Positions 46,917-56,798 of a DNA stretch of 64,000 nucleotides are shown here, piece after piece. The DNA is from Syntrophomonas palmitatica JCM 14374 (GTDB taxonomy: Bacteria; Bacillota; Syntrophomonadia; Syntrophomonadales; Syntrophomonadaceae). The stretch lies in assembly GCF_001311885.1 (NCBI RefSeq), contig NZ_BBCE01000002.1, positions 124,001 to 188,000 on the forward strand, read 5' to 3'. Below the pieces are notes generated by a model. That model did not search any database. It was not told the origin of the DNA and saw nothing but the letters and a program-made list of their open reading frames with translations. The first letter of the stretch is position 1, and each line of letters begins with the position of its first letter. Both the position numbers and the translations under genes were made by a program.

Positions 46917-47654
46917 GTGCTGGTAACGAAACAAGCTGAATCTTTAATGAAAATAAGTGAATTAGTTGCCGCTTCAGGGGTTTCCAAGCAAACCATACAC
47001 TATTACCTGCGCGAAGGGTTGTTGAGTCCGCCGGTAAAAACCAGCCGCAACATGGCTTACTACGATGACAGGCATATTGCAGAGATTTCCTTAATTAAAG
47101 AGCTTCAGGAAAAACGCTATTTTCCTCTGGCTGTAATAAAGGTAATCATGGATGGCAGACGCGAGGGCAAAGATATGGATGCTGCCGATCATCTGCGAGC
47201 CATTGACGAATTATTTGTTGGTGAAGGGCCTGATAGCTCAGAACGTTGCTTAACTCAGGCTGAATTCATTAACGAAACCGGGCTGACTGAATCAGTTGTG
47301 GAGATATTAATAGAACAAGGCTTGATATTGCCTAATTCTAATATGAATCACGGGCTTTTTACGGGGAACGATTTGCTGCTTGGCAAATCGTTTAAATATT
47401 TACTGGACCTCGGTTTGAAAAGCGAGGATTTGGTTATATACGGGGAATATCTGAGATTGATCCGTACGGAGGTCTCTTTGGTCCATGATAGAATCATCGA
47501 TAATCCTCATAAGCAGCCTCATCCGCCCCTTGATGATATTAAGAGGGGACTGGATAATATCAAGCTGCTATTAGTCAAAAAAGCCTACCGCGAACTGATC
47601 CTGGAACATCGCCATGCGGAAACAGAGGAGGAAAGGGGGCAAGATGATGATTAA
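46917..47654 (+). CDS. MerR-family regulator with a second HTH-like domain
   Basis: A 245-residue protein. The first domain is a MerR winged helix (MKISELVAASGVSKQTIHYYLREGLLSPPVKTSRNMAYYDDRHIAEISLIKELQEKRYFPLAVIKVIMDG). The second part (LTQAEFINETGLTESVVEILIEQGLILPNS) looks like another MerR-type HTH, followed by helices and an acidic tail. Start is GTG 46917 or the internal ATG 46947; neither has a well-spaced ribosome site. It overlaps the cytochrome b gene, so regulator and redox proteins form one operon. No metal-binding Cys pattern is seen; the signal is unknown. Confidence 0.82.
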   Translation: MLVTKQAESLMKISELVAASGVSKQTIHYYLREGLLSPPVKTSRNMAYYDDRHIAEISLIKELQEKRYFPLAVIKVIMDGRREGKDMDAADHLRAIDELFVGEGPDSSERCLTQAEFINETGLTESVVEILIEQGLILPNSNMNHGLFTGNDLLLGKSFKYLLDLGLKSEDLVIYGEYLRLIRTEVSLVHDRIIDNPHKQPHPPLDDIKRGLDNIKLLLVKKAYRELILEHRHAETEEERGQDDD

Positions 47655-48339
47655 CGTTTATCTCGCTCATAAAACAGGATTCTGGTTTATATCCCTGACC
47701 ATGACAATAGTTTTGTGTGCTGCTCATTATTCTATATTTGTTAAACGTCAGGTTAAACCAGGATCTTCAGCTAAGGAATTGATTACGCGTTTTAATTTCA
47801 AGGAGGTAATTTTCCACTGGTTGAGAATCATTATGTTCTTTATTCTGTTTTTTACTGGGATAGAAATGTTATATAAAAGCGAAGCGCATTTGGGACCTCA
47901 TCATGGATTTATAGGAGTGGCATTTTTAATTATCGCGATTATCAATCTGGCATTATGGCGGCGGGACGTTGCATTTCGCAGCTACGATTGGATATGGATA
48001 AAGTCGTGCGGGGGTTATCTCTCGACAAGGTCTATGCATCTGCCCGCAGGGCGTTTTAACGCCGGGCAGAAGATTTATTACTGGCTGATGTTAATTGCAG
48101 CTATTGCTTTATTCATTACGGCCACGGCAATGGAACAGGGAGCGCATCATACTCTGGCTGGTCGTCAGAATATCGCCTGGGGTTTACACGGTTTAATAGG
48201 CTGTTTTTCAACCATTATGGTAATAGGACACATCTATCTCTCAATACTGGCCAATCCTGAGACCGCACGTGTGGTCATTGACGGCAAAATCAGCCGGGAT
48301 TACATTGATGAACATCATTCGCAGTGGTTAAATTTGTAA
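47647..48339 (+). CDS. Cytochrome b (formate dehydrogenase gamma / b561 type) membrane protein
   Basis: A 230-residue protein with about five membrane helices and His residues placed for heme b: HW in VIFHWLRIIMFFILFFTGIEM, HGFIG, HGLIG and GHIYLSI. It resembles the gamma subunits that pass electrons between quinone and periplasmic or cytoplasmic dehydrogenases. ATG 47647 (or 47644) follows AAAGGGGGC and overlaps merR. A two-cluster ferredoxin-like protein comes next, so the pair may form a membrane electron-transfer module; no catalytic subunit is adjacent. Confidence 0.8.
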   Translation: MINVYLAHKTGFWFISLTMTIVLCAAHYSIFVKRQVKPGSSAKELITRFNFKEVIFHWLRIIMFFILFFTGIEMLYKSEAHLGPHHGFIGVAFLIIAIINLALWRRDVAFRSYDWIWIKSCGGYLSTRSMHLPAGRFNAGQKIYYWLMLIAAIALFITATAMEQGAHHTLAGRQNIAWGLHGLIGCFSTIMVIGHIYLSILANPETARVVIDGKISRDYIDEHHSQWLNL

Positions 48340-48368
48340 ACCACATAAAATCGGGGGAGTGAAGGAAA

Positions 48369-48755
48369 ATGCCATTTATTTATCATCAAAATGGACGTCG
48401 TGGGGGCGGCACGCATCAACTCCGCGGCCATTTGAGCACCAAGTATATTACTATCCAAAGCCAGAACTGTACGGCTTGTGGAAGTTGTATCAGCCAATGC
48501 CCTAAAAATGTAATTGGCAAGGTCCATTTTTTGAGGCATGAACACGCGCATATCGATAATGCGGATAAATGTGTAGGCTGCAGGAAATGCGTCAAATCCT
48601 GCCCGAATCAGGCAATATTTGAACTGCCGCAGATAGATTTTTCGGAGCCGCCGCCCCAAATACCATCTAAAATGGGCAATCTCGGGATGGGTAAAAGAAG
48701 GTGCTGTCTAAATCAAAAGGCAAGAAACGAAATCGAATCATTGGTGACTTGTTGA
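48369..48755 (+). CDS. 4Fe-4S dicluster ferredoxin-like protein
   Basis: A 128-residue protein with two classic 4Fe-4S motifs, CTACGSCISQCPKNVIG (near 34-50) and CVGCRKCVKSCPNQAIF (near 67-83), plus two later cysteines (RRCC) and a C-terminal Cys. The N-terminus is basic and Gly-rich. Start ATG 48369 follows GGGGGAGTGAAGGAAA, 29 bases after the cytochrome b stop. It probably carries electrons to or from the cytochrome. Confidence 0.85.
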   Translation: MPFIYHQNGRRGGGTHQLRGHLSTKYITIQSQNCTACGSCISQCPKNVIGKVHFLRHEHAHIDNADKCVGCRKCVKSCPNQAIFELPQIDFSEPPPQIPSKMGNLGMGKRRCCLNQKARNEIESLVTC

Positions 48756-48766
48756 TGTAAAGTTTT

Positions 48767-50215
48767 TTATTCTCTCCAGAATTCAGGCAGGAACAAGACC
48801 AGCAGGGGGAAAATCTCCAGACGCCCTACCAGCATTAAGAAACCCAGAGTAAACTTACCCCCGTCAGTAATAAAGGCATAGTTCTGGGTAGGGCCCACCA
48901 GACCAAACCCCGGACCTATATTTCCCAGACAGGCCGCGGCAGCGCTCAGGCTGCTCATAACATCCAGCCCCGCTGCATTCAGTATTGCCATACCTGCCGC
49001 CAGTAAGAAAATGTAGAGAAAAAAGAACTGCAGTACATTTGTGACCAGTGCTTCTGGAAGGGCTTTGCCTTGATAGCGCAGGGGATACATCGCCCGGGGA
49101 TGGATCATTTTCTTAACCTCAATTAAGGCTCGTTTAAAAAGGATTATATAACGCCCCGGTTTTATGCAGCCCCCAGTCGAACCGGCACAACCTCCTGTGA
49201 AAAACATCAGGAAAATGACTCCGCTTGCCAATGCCGGCCATTTGTCATAATCAGCGGTGGCAAAACCGGTGGTCGTCATTATGGATACTACCTGGAAACA
49301 GGCATCCCGGATAGGTTTTTCCCATCCGGGCATAGTTTGGGTGTTATGCAGGCTGATGGCTGCAGCAGCTGCAGCCATCAGCGCTATAGCTGTGTAGAAT
49401 CTGAACTCCGCATTTTGCCAGTAAACCATGAATTTTCTTTTGCGCAAAGCAATGAAGTGAAGTGAGAAATTTACTCCTGATAAGAACATGAATAAAATGA
49501 TTATCCAATGAATGGCCGGATTTGTGTAATAGGCTATACTGGCGTTTTTAGTGGAAAAGCCTCCGGTAGCCAGGGTGGCGAAGGAATGACACATAGCATC
49601 AAAAGGCTCCATTCCGGCCAGAATCAGAGAAAATACGCAGGCAGCGGTTATTAAAATATAAGTTTTCCAGAGACTTTTGGCTGTTTCTCGTATACGTGGA
49701 CTTATCTTATCGGCGGTGGGGCCCGGAACTTCCGCTTTGAACAACTGGTTGGCTCTGACCCCAATGCTGATTATAGCTACAAACAGTGCTATAATGCCCA
49801 TACCGCCTAACCAGTGGGTCATACTGCGCCAGAATAACAGACCCCGGGGCCAGGATTCCACATCAGTAACTACGCTGGCGCCGGTGGTTGTAAAACCTGA
49901 TACGGTTTCAAACCAAGCATCGGCTAGGGATGGCAAGTATCCGGTAATTATATAAGGCAAACTGCCGAATACAGATGCTACCAGCCAACCCAAACTTACA
50001 ACTGCCAGGCTTTCTTTATAGCTCATGTCTCCGCTTTGAGAACCAAGCTTAGTGAATATAAATCCTACCACTATGGTAAACAAGGTTGCATAAGCTATAC
50101 CGAAACCTGATTCTTCCCTGTACAGAACAGACCAGAATAAACAACTTAACATGGCCAGCCCGGTAATCAAAATCATTCGACCCAGGTTGCGCATGAGTAC
50201 CCTGGGCCTTATCAA
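48767..50215 (-). CDS. trkH: Trk/Ktr potassium uptake membrane subunit
   Basis: A 482-residue K+ channel-like transporter with four M1-P-M2 repeats. Selectivity-filter-like loops are visible: SGFTTTGASVVTDVESWP, LATGGFSTKNASI, MTTTGFATADYDKWP and CLGNIGPGFGLVGP. TTG 50215 is set by GGAGGTAAG and overlaps the trkA stop. The end is convergent with the ferredoxin gene, only 11 bases apart. Confidence 0.93.
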   Translation of the reverse strand: MIRPRVLMRNLGRMILITGLAMLSCLFWSVLYREESGFGIAYATLFTIVVGFIFTKLGSQSGDMSYKESLAVVSLGWLVASVFGSLPYIITGYLPSLADAWFETVSGFTTTGASVVTDVESWPRGLLFWRSMTHWLGGMGIIALFVAIISIGVRANQLFKAEVPGPTADKISPRIRETAKSLWKTYILITAACVFSLILAGMEPFDAMCHSFATLATGGFSTKNASIAYYTNPAIHWIIILFMFLSGVNFSLHFIALRKRKFMVYWQNAEFRFYTAIALMAAAAAAISLHNTQTMPGWEKPIRDACFQVVSIMTTTGFATADYDKWPALASGVIFLMFFTGGCAGSTGGCIKPGRYIILFKRALIEVKKMIHPRAMYPLRYQGKALPEALVTNVLQFFFLYIFLLAAGMAILNAAGLDVMSSLSAAAACLGNIGPGFGLVGPTQNYAFITDGGKFTLGFLMLVGRLEIFPLLVLFLPEFWRE

Positions 50216-51570
50216 TACTTCTTACCTCCGTTAAGAAATAGTTTTTCAACTTTGTGTATACTCCGGGCCAAACTGAAGACTATGAGACGATCATGGGGTT
50301 TTATGCGAAAACTGCCGTCCGGAATATATACGTTGTTTTCGCGGACTACTGCGCCAATAACAGAACCAGTCGGGAATTTTATATTCTTTAGCTCCTTGTC
50401 TACTGCCACAGCACCAGGCTGTGCGAATAATTCCAAGATCTCAGCACGATCTTCATCAAATACCGTTACGGAAATAATATCTCCAACCCTAATATATTTA
50501 AGAATTACTCCGGCAGTGAGCAGGCGAGGGCAGAGAATAGTATCAATTCCCAGCTGCTCAATCAGAGGCAGGACATCGGTGCGTTTAACTTGACAGGCGG
50601 TTTTTTTCACTCCCAGATTGCGGGCAATAAGAGCGCAAAGCAGGTTTATCTTATCATCATCGGTTACGGCGGCAAAGAAATCTGAGGCGCCAATATTCTC
50701 TTCCTCTAAAAGCTGATAGTCGCTTCCGTCCCCATTTATTACCAGACTGTGTTTAAGTTTGTTGGAAATTTGACGAGCACGTTCCCGATCTCTTTCAATA
50801 ATCTTTATATTAATAGACGGATTCTGCTTCTCCAGAATCTGAGCCAGATAATAACCTGTTCTGCCTCCGCCCATTATAGTAACATTTTCTACCTTGCGGG
50901 CATGAAATCCCAGCAGCCTTTCTACTTTGGCCATGTCTACTGACCGGGCCATAACGTTTATATGGTCCCCTTTTTCGAGGCTGTCCTCACCTCCGGGCAC
51001 CATTATAGAGTGCTGGCGATGGATTGAAACGATATTATAAGGTACACTGCTGTCAAGCTGTTTAATCTTTTTACCCAGTAAAGGTGAATCTGCTCCCACT
51101 TCAAGTTCCACCAGCTGGACCTTACCGTCAGCATAAAAATCAACATTCAGGGCTTCGGGGTTTTGAACTATTTGGGCAATTTCCGTAGCGGTTACCCGTT
51201 CGGGGTTGATAATCATATCTATGCCCATAGCCTCATTCAAAGAAAAGGCTTTGACTTCCAGGTATTCGGGATTGCGTACCCGGGCTACGGTGGTTTTTAC
51301 CCCATACTGCTTGCCCAACAAGCAGGAAACCATATTTAATTCGTCAAATTCGGTAACTGCCAGGAGCATATCGGCCTGGCGCACCCCGGCAGCTTCCAGT
51401 ACCGAGGTGGAAGAACCGCTGCCTGCCACTACCTGAATATCCAGTTCTTCCTCCAGAACCTGCTGTCGGTCTGGATCTTGTTCTACCACGGTTACATCAT
51501 GATTTTCCCGGGATAGCAGCTGCGCCATGCTAAACCCGACTTTTCCAGCGCCAATGATAATGATTTTCAT
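50212..51570 (-). CDS. trkA: Trk potassium system NAD-binding protein TrkA
   Basis: A 452-residue peripheral regulator with two RCK modules. Nucleotide loops are IIGAGKVGFSMAQLL (3-17) and IMGGGRTGYYLAQIL (near 230), each followed by a TrkA-C domain. It gates TrkH in response to NAD(H) or ATP. Start ATG 51570. trkA-trkH form an operon read leftwards; the 225-base gap to the ECF sigma gene holds both promoters. Confidence 0.93.
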   Translation of the reverse strand: MKIIIIGAGKVGFSMAQLLSRENHDVTVVEQDPDRQQVLEEELDIQVVAGSGSSTSVLEAAGVRQADMLLAVTEFDELNMVSCLLGKQYGVKTTVARVRNPEYLEVKAFSLNEAMGIDMIINPERVTATEIAQIVQNPEALNVDFYADGKVQLVELEVGADSPLLGKKIKQLDSSVPYNIVSIHRQHSIMVPGGEDSLEKGDHINVMARSVDMAKVERLLGFHARKVENVTIMGGGRTGYYLAQILEKQNPSINIKIIERDRERARQISNKLKHSLVINGDGSDYQLLEEENIGASDFFAAVTDDDKINLLCALIARNLGVKKTACQVKRTDVLPLIEQLGIDTILCPRLLTAGVILKYIRVGDIISVTVFDEDRAEILELFAQPGAVAVDKELKNIKFPTGSVIGAVVRENNVYIPDGSFRIKPHDRLIVFSLARSIHKVEKLFLNGGKKY

Positions 51571-51795
51571 ATTCGTTGATACCTGCCAAATTATGCTTTG
51601 ATGTGCGGTGTATTAAGCCCTATTTTAGCAATTGTACAATGAAAAAGCTACCTGTAGGCAGGAGTTCTAATAACTTATCTTGGCTGTTGCTGGACTTGAA
51701 TAGTCACCAGATGTAAAAATATTAACAACAGTGTAAGAATAATAACCTTTTGATTGTCTATATATATGACGAACTTCACAATAGGGGGGAGTCAT

Positions 51796-52344
51796 TTGGG
51801 ACGCCTCAACCAGGATCAAGCGCTTGAATTCTATAATCAGGAATACCCCGCCCTGTATCGTTATGCCTTGTACCTGTGTTCGCAACGGGAAACGGCGGAA
51901 GAAATCTGCCAGGAAACATTCCTGCGCTGGTTCAGGCTGGACAACCAGGGTGAGATAGAGTATCCGCGGGCCTGGTTGAAAAAGGTGGCCGGCCGCCTGG
52001 CTATCAATTACGGCAGACGGCACACCTTGATTGCCAGTCATGAGATACTGCAGGATCCTGAAACAATTAGCCGGGAAAATAATACCGAACAGCAGATAGA
52101 ACGTCTTGAAGTAGAAGATATCCTATCTCGTCTGTCCTGGAGGGATCAGATACTGTTGAAAATGAAGATGGCAGGAGAATCATATCAAAGCATAGCGGAG
52201 GCTCTGGATATAGCCCCGGGTTCGGTGGGAACGCTTCTGGCGCGGGCTATGACTAAGTTTAGGGAAGAGTATATGGGAAAGGAGGGGGAGCATAACCATG
52301 AAATGTCAGGACGAAGGAAAACTTCTACTATATCTGGAACATGA
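51796..52344 (+). CDS. ECF-type RNA polymerase sigma factor
   Basis: A 182-residue sigma-70 factor of the extracytoplasmic-function group. Region 2 is YALYLCSQRETAEEICQETFLRWFR, and region 4 is LSRLSWRDQILLKMKMAGESYQSIAEALDIAPGSVGTLLARAMTKFREEY. Start is TTG 51796 with AGGGGGGAG upstream. It overlaps the anti-sigma gene by 47 bases, and an ABC exporter follows. I could not find a convincing autoregulated promoter of the AAC/CGTC type in the gap. Confidence 0.9.
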   Translation: MGRLNQDQALEFYNQEYPALYRYALYLCSQRETAEEICQETFLRWFRLDNQGEIEYPRAWLKKVAGRLAINYGRRHTLIASHEILQDPETISRENNTEQQIERLEVEDILSRLSWRDQILLKMKMAGESYQSIAEALDIAPGSVGTLLARAMTKFREEYMGKEGEHNHEMSGRRKTSTISGT

Positions 52345-53362
52345 ACTGTCGGCTCAGGAGATGAGGATAGTTCAAATCCATGTAAATAGCTGCCCCCGCT
52401 GCGCCCGCAGATTGATGGAAATTCAGCAGGCCCTTGCGTTTGGCCAGGAAAAGCTGCAGCCAATTCTTGAGAGTATGGAAGTAATAGAGCCAAGAGGACA
52501 GGATCGGGTGTGGCGTAAGATTCAATCAAGTTTAAAGAAGGATAAAGGAGGATTTTTCAGCATGAAAATGAAACGTTGGTCAGCGGTTGCCGCTTCAATA
52601 GTGCTGGTGGGCATGATGGCATTTTTGCCTTCAGTGCGGATGGCAGTGGCCGATTTCTTACAGGTTTTTCGGGTGGAAAAATTGCACAGCATCAGCATCA
52701 GTCAAGATGATATCCAGCAAATACAACAGGCCCTGGAAAAGGGTGATCTTAAACTGGACATAGCCAGTCTGGGCGAAATCCGTACAGATGGACCGGGTGA
52801 AGAAAAAACCATACAGGCTGCTGAACTAAGCCAGCTTTCTTTTCAGCCCCGCTTGCCGGCTGCCGAAGCCCAGAGTATAGAATTGCAAAAAGTACCGACA
52901 ATGTATATTACTCCAAAAGTCAAAGAAGTAAACCAGATTCTGACTACCCTGGGAAGTCAGGCATTATTGCCGCAAAAACTAGACGGGCAGACTGTGGTTG
53001 TAAAAATGGGTAATTACATCAATGCAACATATTCAGAATATAGGGTATTCGTAGGCCCGGCTCCCGAAGTGCATGTCCCGTCAGGAGTAAATGTACGCGA
53101 AGCAGCCGCAGCTCTGGTGAATCTGCCTCTTTGGCCGGAAACAGTCAAACGGCAGCTGCAGGCCGTGGATGACTGGGAACATACTCTGGTAATACCAGGA
53201 GAAAGTGTAGAAAAAATCAAAGTTCGCGGGCAGGAAGCAGTTCTGGTTACAAACAACGGTCATCCTTCTCTGATGTGGGAGGAAGAGGGACTTATCTACT
53301 CGCTGGAACCTTTGCTGGGTCAGCATCCAGACCTGCGGGAAGTAGCTGAAAGCTTGCAATAG
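52298..53362 (+). CDS. Zinc-finger anti-sigma factor with large external domain
   Basis: A 354-residue single-pass membrane protein. The N-terminal anti-sigma zinc finger is at residues 1-50 (H-x3-C-x2-C in HVNSCPRC), the membrane segment is near 95-115 (AVAASIVLVGMMAFLPSV), and about 235 residues lie outside. The external part (SLGEIRTDGPGEEKT, VNVREAAAALVNLPLWPETV, EKIKVRGQEAVLVTNNGHPSLMWEEEGLIYSL) resembles DUF4367-type sensor domains. It would hold the ECF sigma until a surface signal arrives. It is much longer than minimal anti-sigmas. Confidence 0.85.
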   Translation: MKCQDEGKLLLYLEHELSAQEMRIVQIHVNSCPRCARRLMEIQQALAFGQEKLQPILESMEVIEPRGQDRVWRKIQSSLKKDKGGFFSMKMKRWSAVAASIVLVGMMAFLPSVRMAVADFLQVFRVEKLHSISISQDDIQQIQQALEKGDLKLDIASLGEIRTDGPGEEKTIQAAELSQLSFQPRLPAAEAQSIELQKVPTMYITPKVKEVNQILTTLGSQALLPQKLDGQTVVVKMGNYINATYSEYRVFVGPAPEVHVPSGVNVREAAAALVNLPLWPETVKRQLQAVDDWEHTLVIPGESVEKIKVRGQEAVLVTNNGHPSLMWEEEGLIYSLEPLLGQHPDLREVAESLQ

Positions 53363-53393
53363 CTGGCAGAAATATCATTACTGGAGATTGGAT

Positions 53394-54287
53394 ATGCTGC
53401 TTGAAGCCAGAAACATAACCAAATATTACGATTCTATTTTAGCTTGTCATGAAATCTGCCTCTCCCTGGGGGAGGGGCAGGTTTTTGGTTTGCTCGGACC
53501 CAATGGCGCCGGGAAAAGCACCCTGGTTAAAATCATGCTGGGTTTGGTTCATCCCAGCAGCGGAGAGGCTGTTATCAAGGGGCGTCCGGTTAGTGAGGTT
53601 AAAAATCGCAAAAATATAGGTTACCTGCCCGAATTGTTCCGTTTGTATGGCTGGTTGACAGCCTATGAATGGCTGCGTTTTAATGCGAGGGTTTATGATA
53701 TACCGGCAAATCAGGAACGTCAGGCTATTGAACGCACTCTGGAACTAGTCGGGCTCAAGGGAAGGGAAAAAGAAAAGGTCGAGGGTTATTCCAAAGGTAT
53801 GCAGCAGAGATTGGCCCTGGGAGCAGCGTTGATTCACAGACCTGTTCTGGTGTTCTTGGACGAACCCACATCAGCATTGGACCCGGTAGGCAGAATAGAG
53901 GTTCGAGATATTATTTCACAGCTTAAAGCAGAAGGCACCAGTGTTTTTTTAAACAGCCATCTTTTAAGTGAAGTGGAGATGACCTGCAGCCATTTGGGAT
54001 TCATCCGTAAAGGTAAGATGGTGGCCTCAGGAAAGATTGAAGATTTCATGCAGGAAAGCCATGAGATCCAGATCGAGGCTGAGGGGGTTCCGGCAGAACT
54101 CCTGCAGCGATGGGAAAAGCAGGGGCGATTGCTGCAGCGAAATGGTTCAAACTTTAACCTGTTGATAGATCACCGCCAGGAAATTCCCGAAATTATTGAT
54201 GAATTAAAAGGCTGCAAAACGCGGGTTTATCGGGTCGACACTGTTAAAGGCGGTCTGGAACAGGTTTTCCTGGATCTGATGAAGTGA
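53394..54287 (+). CDS. ABC transporter ATP-binding protein
   Basis: A 297-residue ABC-2 type ATPase: Walker A LGPNGAGKST, Q-loop-region YLPELFRLYGWLTAYEWL, signature YSKGMQQRLALGAAL, Walker B VLVFLDEPTSALDP, H-loop NSHLLSEVE, with an extra C-terminal domain. ATG 53394 follows CTGGAGATTGG. It pairs with the permease at 54324. As the genes follow an ECF sigma and anti-sigma pair, the exporter may answer cell-envelope or antimicrobial stress. Confidence 0.9.
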   Translation: MLLEARNITKYYDSILACHEICLSLGEGQVFGLLGPNGAGKSTLVKIMLGLVHPSSGEAVIKGRPVSEVKNRKNIGYLPELFRLYGWLTAYEWLRFNARVYDIPANQERQAIERTLELVGLKGREKEKVEGYSKGMQQRLALGAALIHRPVLVFLDEPTSALDPVGRIEVRDIISQLKAEGTSVFLNSHLLSEVEMTCSHLGFIRKGKMVASGKIEDFMQESHEIQIEAEGVPAELLQRWEKQGRLLQRNGSNFNLLIDHRQEIPEIIDELKGCKTRVYRVDTVKGGLEQVFLDLMK

Positions 54288-54323
54288 GAAGCATTGGCCT
54301 TATAGATTTTGACGGGGGTAAAA

Positions 54324-55158
54324 ATGAAACATATTTTCAGGCTTACTATAAAAGAAATCGCCAGTAAACGCTTGTTTTATTTGGGTTTGGTTTTTACGCT
54401 TATGTACCTGGGGCTTATCGCCCTGGGCGAATACTATGCTGCAAGGGATATGAGCCAAGGACCGGTAAGCAGCATGATGGTAACCGTATGTTACCAGTTT
54501 ATGTGTTTAGGCTGGTATATCTCAACCTTGATGATTGGAACCCTGTGTATTGCATTGGCCAGTGGAAGCCTGTCCCGGGAGATAGAAAGCGGAACCATAC
54601 TGGGTTTGGCCTCCCGCCCCCTGGGAAGGGGTTCAATACTTATCGGCAAGTTTACTGCTTATTTATCTGTTATGGTTCTCTACAGCGTCATTTTGCTGCT
54701 GGCCATCTCCCTAATCAGCAGTTACTATTTTAAAATGCCCCTGGAAACCCTTTCGATGATTAAAGGCATAGGGATATTCATAATGTATCCTATGGTGCTG
54801 CTGGCTTTGACTTTTTTTCTTTTCGGCCAGCTTGAGTACTATGGCGGGCGGGGTAACATGTTTTATGCTCCTCATCGTGGCCATTATCGGAGGCTTTATC
54901 GAGCAGGTGGCTGCAATTATGCAGAGTAAGAATCTAATTAATGTGGGAATCCTGAGCAGTCTTATTAATCCATCTGATTCGGTTTACCGGCTGGCGATCA
55001 GTACGGCCAGCGGCAAACTGGGGCAGGGTGTATTTAATGGATTTGATCCTTTTGGTGCGGCCCTGGTACCCAGCGGCTGGATGACTCTGTATACCGTTAT
55101 TTATATTACCGCCCTATTGATCCTGGCCTGGCGGAATTTCTCCCGCCGCGATTTCTAA
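54324..55158 (+). CDS. ABC-2 type transporter permease (one-base insertion near 54815)
   Basis: A permease of about 278 residues with six membrane segments, for example FYLGLVFTLMYLGLIALGEYYAA, YLSVMVLYSVILLLAISLISSYY and FMLLIVAIIGGFIEQVAAIM. The frame shift here is a gain, not a loss: a run of seven T's should be six, giving LTFFFSASLSTMAGGVTCFMLL. ATG 54324 follows GACGGGGGTAAAA. It ends RNFSRRDF. It is the last gene of the sigma-anti-sigma-ABC unit. Confidence 0.82.
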
Positions 55159-55295
55159 GCAAACAAGAACCCTAAAAGAATATCTGCTTTAACTATATAA
55201 CTAATAGCTTGTTGTTATTTACATATCATCTGCTGGAACTTATTAAGGATCAAAAAAAATGGACAGGATATTTTAACGTTTGGAAGTCAATATAT

Positions 55296-55328
55296 AAAAA
55301 AAGGCCTTGGTTTATAGAAAACCAGGCC
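55296..55328 (-). terminator. Terminator of the CoA-transferase gene
   Basis: On the minus strand GGCCTGGTTTT-CTAT-AAACCAAGGCC (one bulged base), followed by TTTTTTTAT. It lies about 40 bases past the stop at 55366. Confidence 0.8.
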
Positions 55329-55365
55329 TGGCCAGGGAAATTTTTGAGGGGTAATCCCTTAATAT

Positions 55366-56742
55366 CTAAGCATAACAGGCAATCTTGTTGCTGGGCTGCC
55401 AGATTTTCATCTCTTCAGCCGCTTTTACCAGCTCATCACGAAAATCAGGGTGGGCGATATTAATTAACGATTCAGTTCTCTCCCATATGGAACGCGCTTT
55501 CAAGTTTACCTTTCCATATTCGGTAACAACCCAGCTCACCATGGTGCGGGGAACCGTAACCGCAGCCCCGGGTGTTAAATATGGCTTAATGCGGGAGAGC
55601 ATTTTGCCGTCTTTGTCGGTAAAAGTAGAAGAAAAAGCCAGGAAACTCAATCCTTCCCGAGATTCAAAAGCGCCGATAACGAAATCAAGCTGGCCGCCAG
55701 TACCGGAAATCTGTCTTAAGCCGCTGGATTCCGAGCAGACCTGACTCAACAGGTCAATTTCCAGAATATTATTTATGGAAACCATGCGATCATTGGCTCT
55801 GACCCTGGCCGGATCATTTGTATAAACAACCGGACAGGAGGCCAGACGGGGATTGTCGTGCAGAAAATCATAGGTTTCCTTAGTGCCCAGTGAAAAGGTA
55901 TAGGTTGATTTAAAGCGGTCTACGGCCTTTTTAGCATTTGTGATTTTACCTGCTTCATACATAGCCACATAGGCATCACAGAACATTTCGCTCTGGATAC
56001 CCAGATCTTTCAAGTCTGATTCAGCCAGCATCATACCGATGGTGTTAGGCAGAGCGCCTATTCCTAACTGAATACAGGATCCATCCTTTATTTCCTCGAC
56101 AATATATTCAGCAATCTTCTTTTCTGCGGCAGATGGCGCTGGTGATGGAGGGGTGGTAAAAATCGGAGTGTTAGAACCCTCAATGATATAGTCTACCTCA
56201 CTGATGTGGATGCTTTCCTCAAAACCGCCCAGGCAACGGGGCATATTGTCATTAACTTCAACTATACGGATTTTGGCGTTTTTACCCATTGAGTAATTAT
56301 GAGAACTAGCCAGACCGAAATTGAAGCACCCGGCTCCATCCATAGGAGAAACCTGTGCTACCCATATATCCACCCAGCGGTGCTGGTAACAGGGATTGTA
56401 TCCAATATTGTTGGCTTCATGGTAACTAAATGGGTAGTGAATACATAGCCCCAGGTCTGACATTTTACGATCCAGGGCAGTAAAATACCAGCTGCCGTAA
56501 TAGAATGATTTGTGCTGCGGGTCATTTTTAACTACTTCGGGGATGGGCAATACGCTGCCGGTTGCTCTTATATTAACATTTGTCAAACCCTCTTCTCCGG
56601 CTCTTGCCCCCAAGGCGCGGTCAAAGTCTACCGGTTTGGTGGCAAATTGTCCATACTCAATGACATCGTTGGCATGAACTAACTGCGCAGCCTGTTCCGC
56701 AGTAATTCGTTTGCTTCTGTATTCATCCAGATACGTCCTCAT
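55366..56742 (-). CDS. Acetyl-CoA hydrolase/transferase family (4-hydroxybutyrate / butyrate CoA-transferase type)
   Basis: A 458-residue CoA-transferase that moves CoA between acyl-CoA and acetate or a similar acid. The acyl-enzyme Glu252 is in [20 protein letters not shown], the oxyanion loop is [10 protein letters not shown] (225-234), and [15 protein letters not shown] near the C-terminus binds CoA. Such enzymes are used in butyrate metabolism by syntrophic clostridia, though this copy's substrate is not fixed by sequence. ATG 56742 follows AAAGGGGG. It has an excellent sigma-54 promoter and a sigma-54 activator gene behind it. Confidence 0.88.
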   Translation of the reverse strand: MRTYLDEYRSKRITAEQAAQLVHANDVIEYGQFATKPVDFDRALGARAGEEGLTNVNIRATGSVLPIPEVVKNDPQHKSFYYGSWYFTALDRKMSDLGLCIHYPFSYHEANNIGYNPCYQHRWVDIWVAQVSPMDGAGCFNFGLASSHNYSMGKNAKIRIVEVNDNMPRCLGGFEESIHISEVDYIIEGSNTPIFTTPPSPAPSAAEKKIAEYIVEEIKDGSCIQLGIGALPNTIGMMLAESDLKDLGIQSEMFCDAYVAMYEAGKITNAKKAVDRFKSTYTFSLGTKETYDFLHDNPRLASCPVVYTNDPARVRANDRMVSINNILEIDLLSQVCSESSGLRQISGTGGQLDFVIGAFESREGLSFLAFSSTFTDKDGKMLSRIKPYLTPGAAVTVPRTMVSWVVTEYGKVNLKARSIWERTESLINIAHPDFRDELVKAAEEMKIWQPSNKIACYA

Positions 56743-56783
56743 ATTTTTTGAAACCCCCTTTTATTTCTCTGGCTGTTTATTAA

Positions 56784-56798
56784 GCAATAATGGTGCCA
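56784..56798 (-). promoter_or_regulatory. Sigma-54 promoter of the CoA-transferase gene
   Basis: On the minus strand, TGGCAC (56798-56793), five bases, TTGC (56787-56784). This fits YTGGCACN5TTGCW with correct -24 GG to -12 GC spacing. The transcript would start about 12 bases on, near 56772, leaving a 30-base leader. Confidence 0.82.

Noticed and set aside
51571..51795. ECF-type autoregulated promoter for the sigma factor
   Set aside because: No AAC / CGTC pair at 16-17 bases is convincing; the TGACG near 51768 lacks a matching -35.
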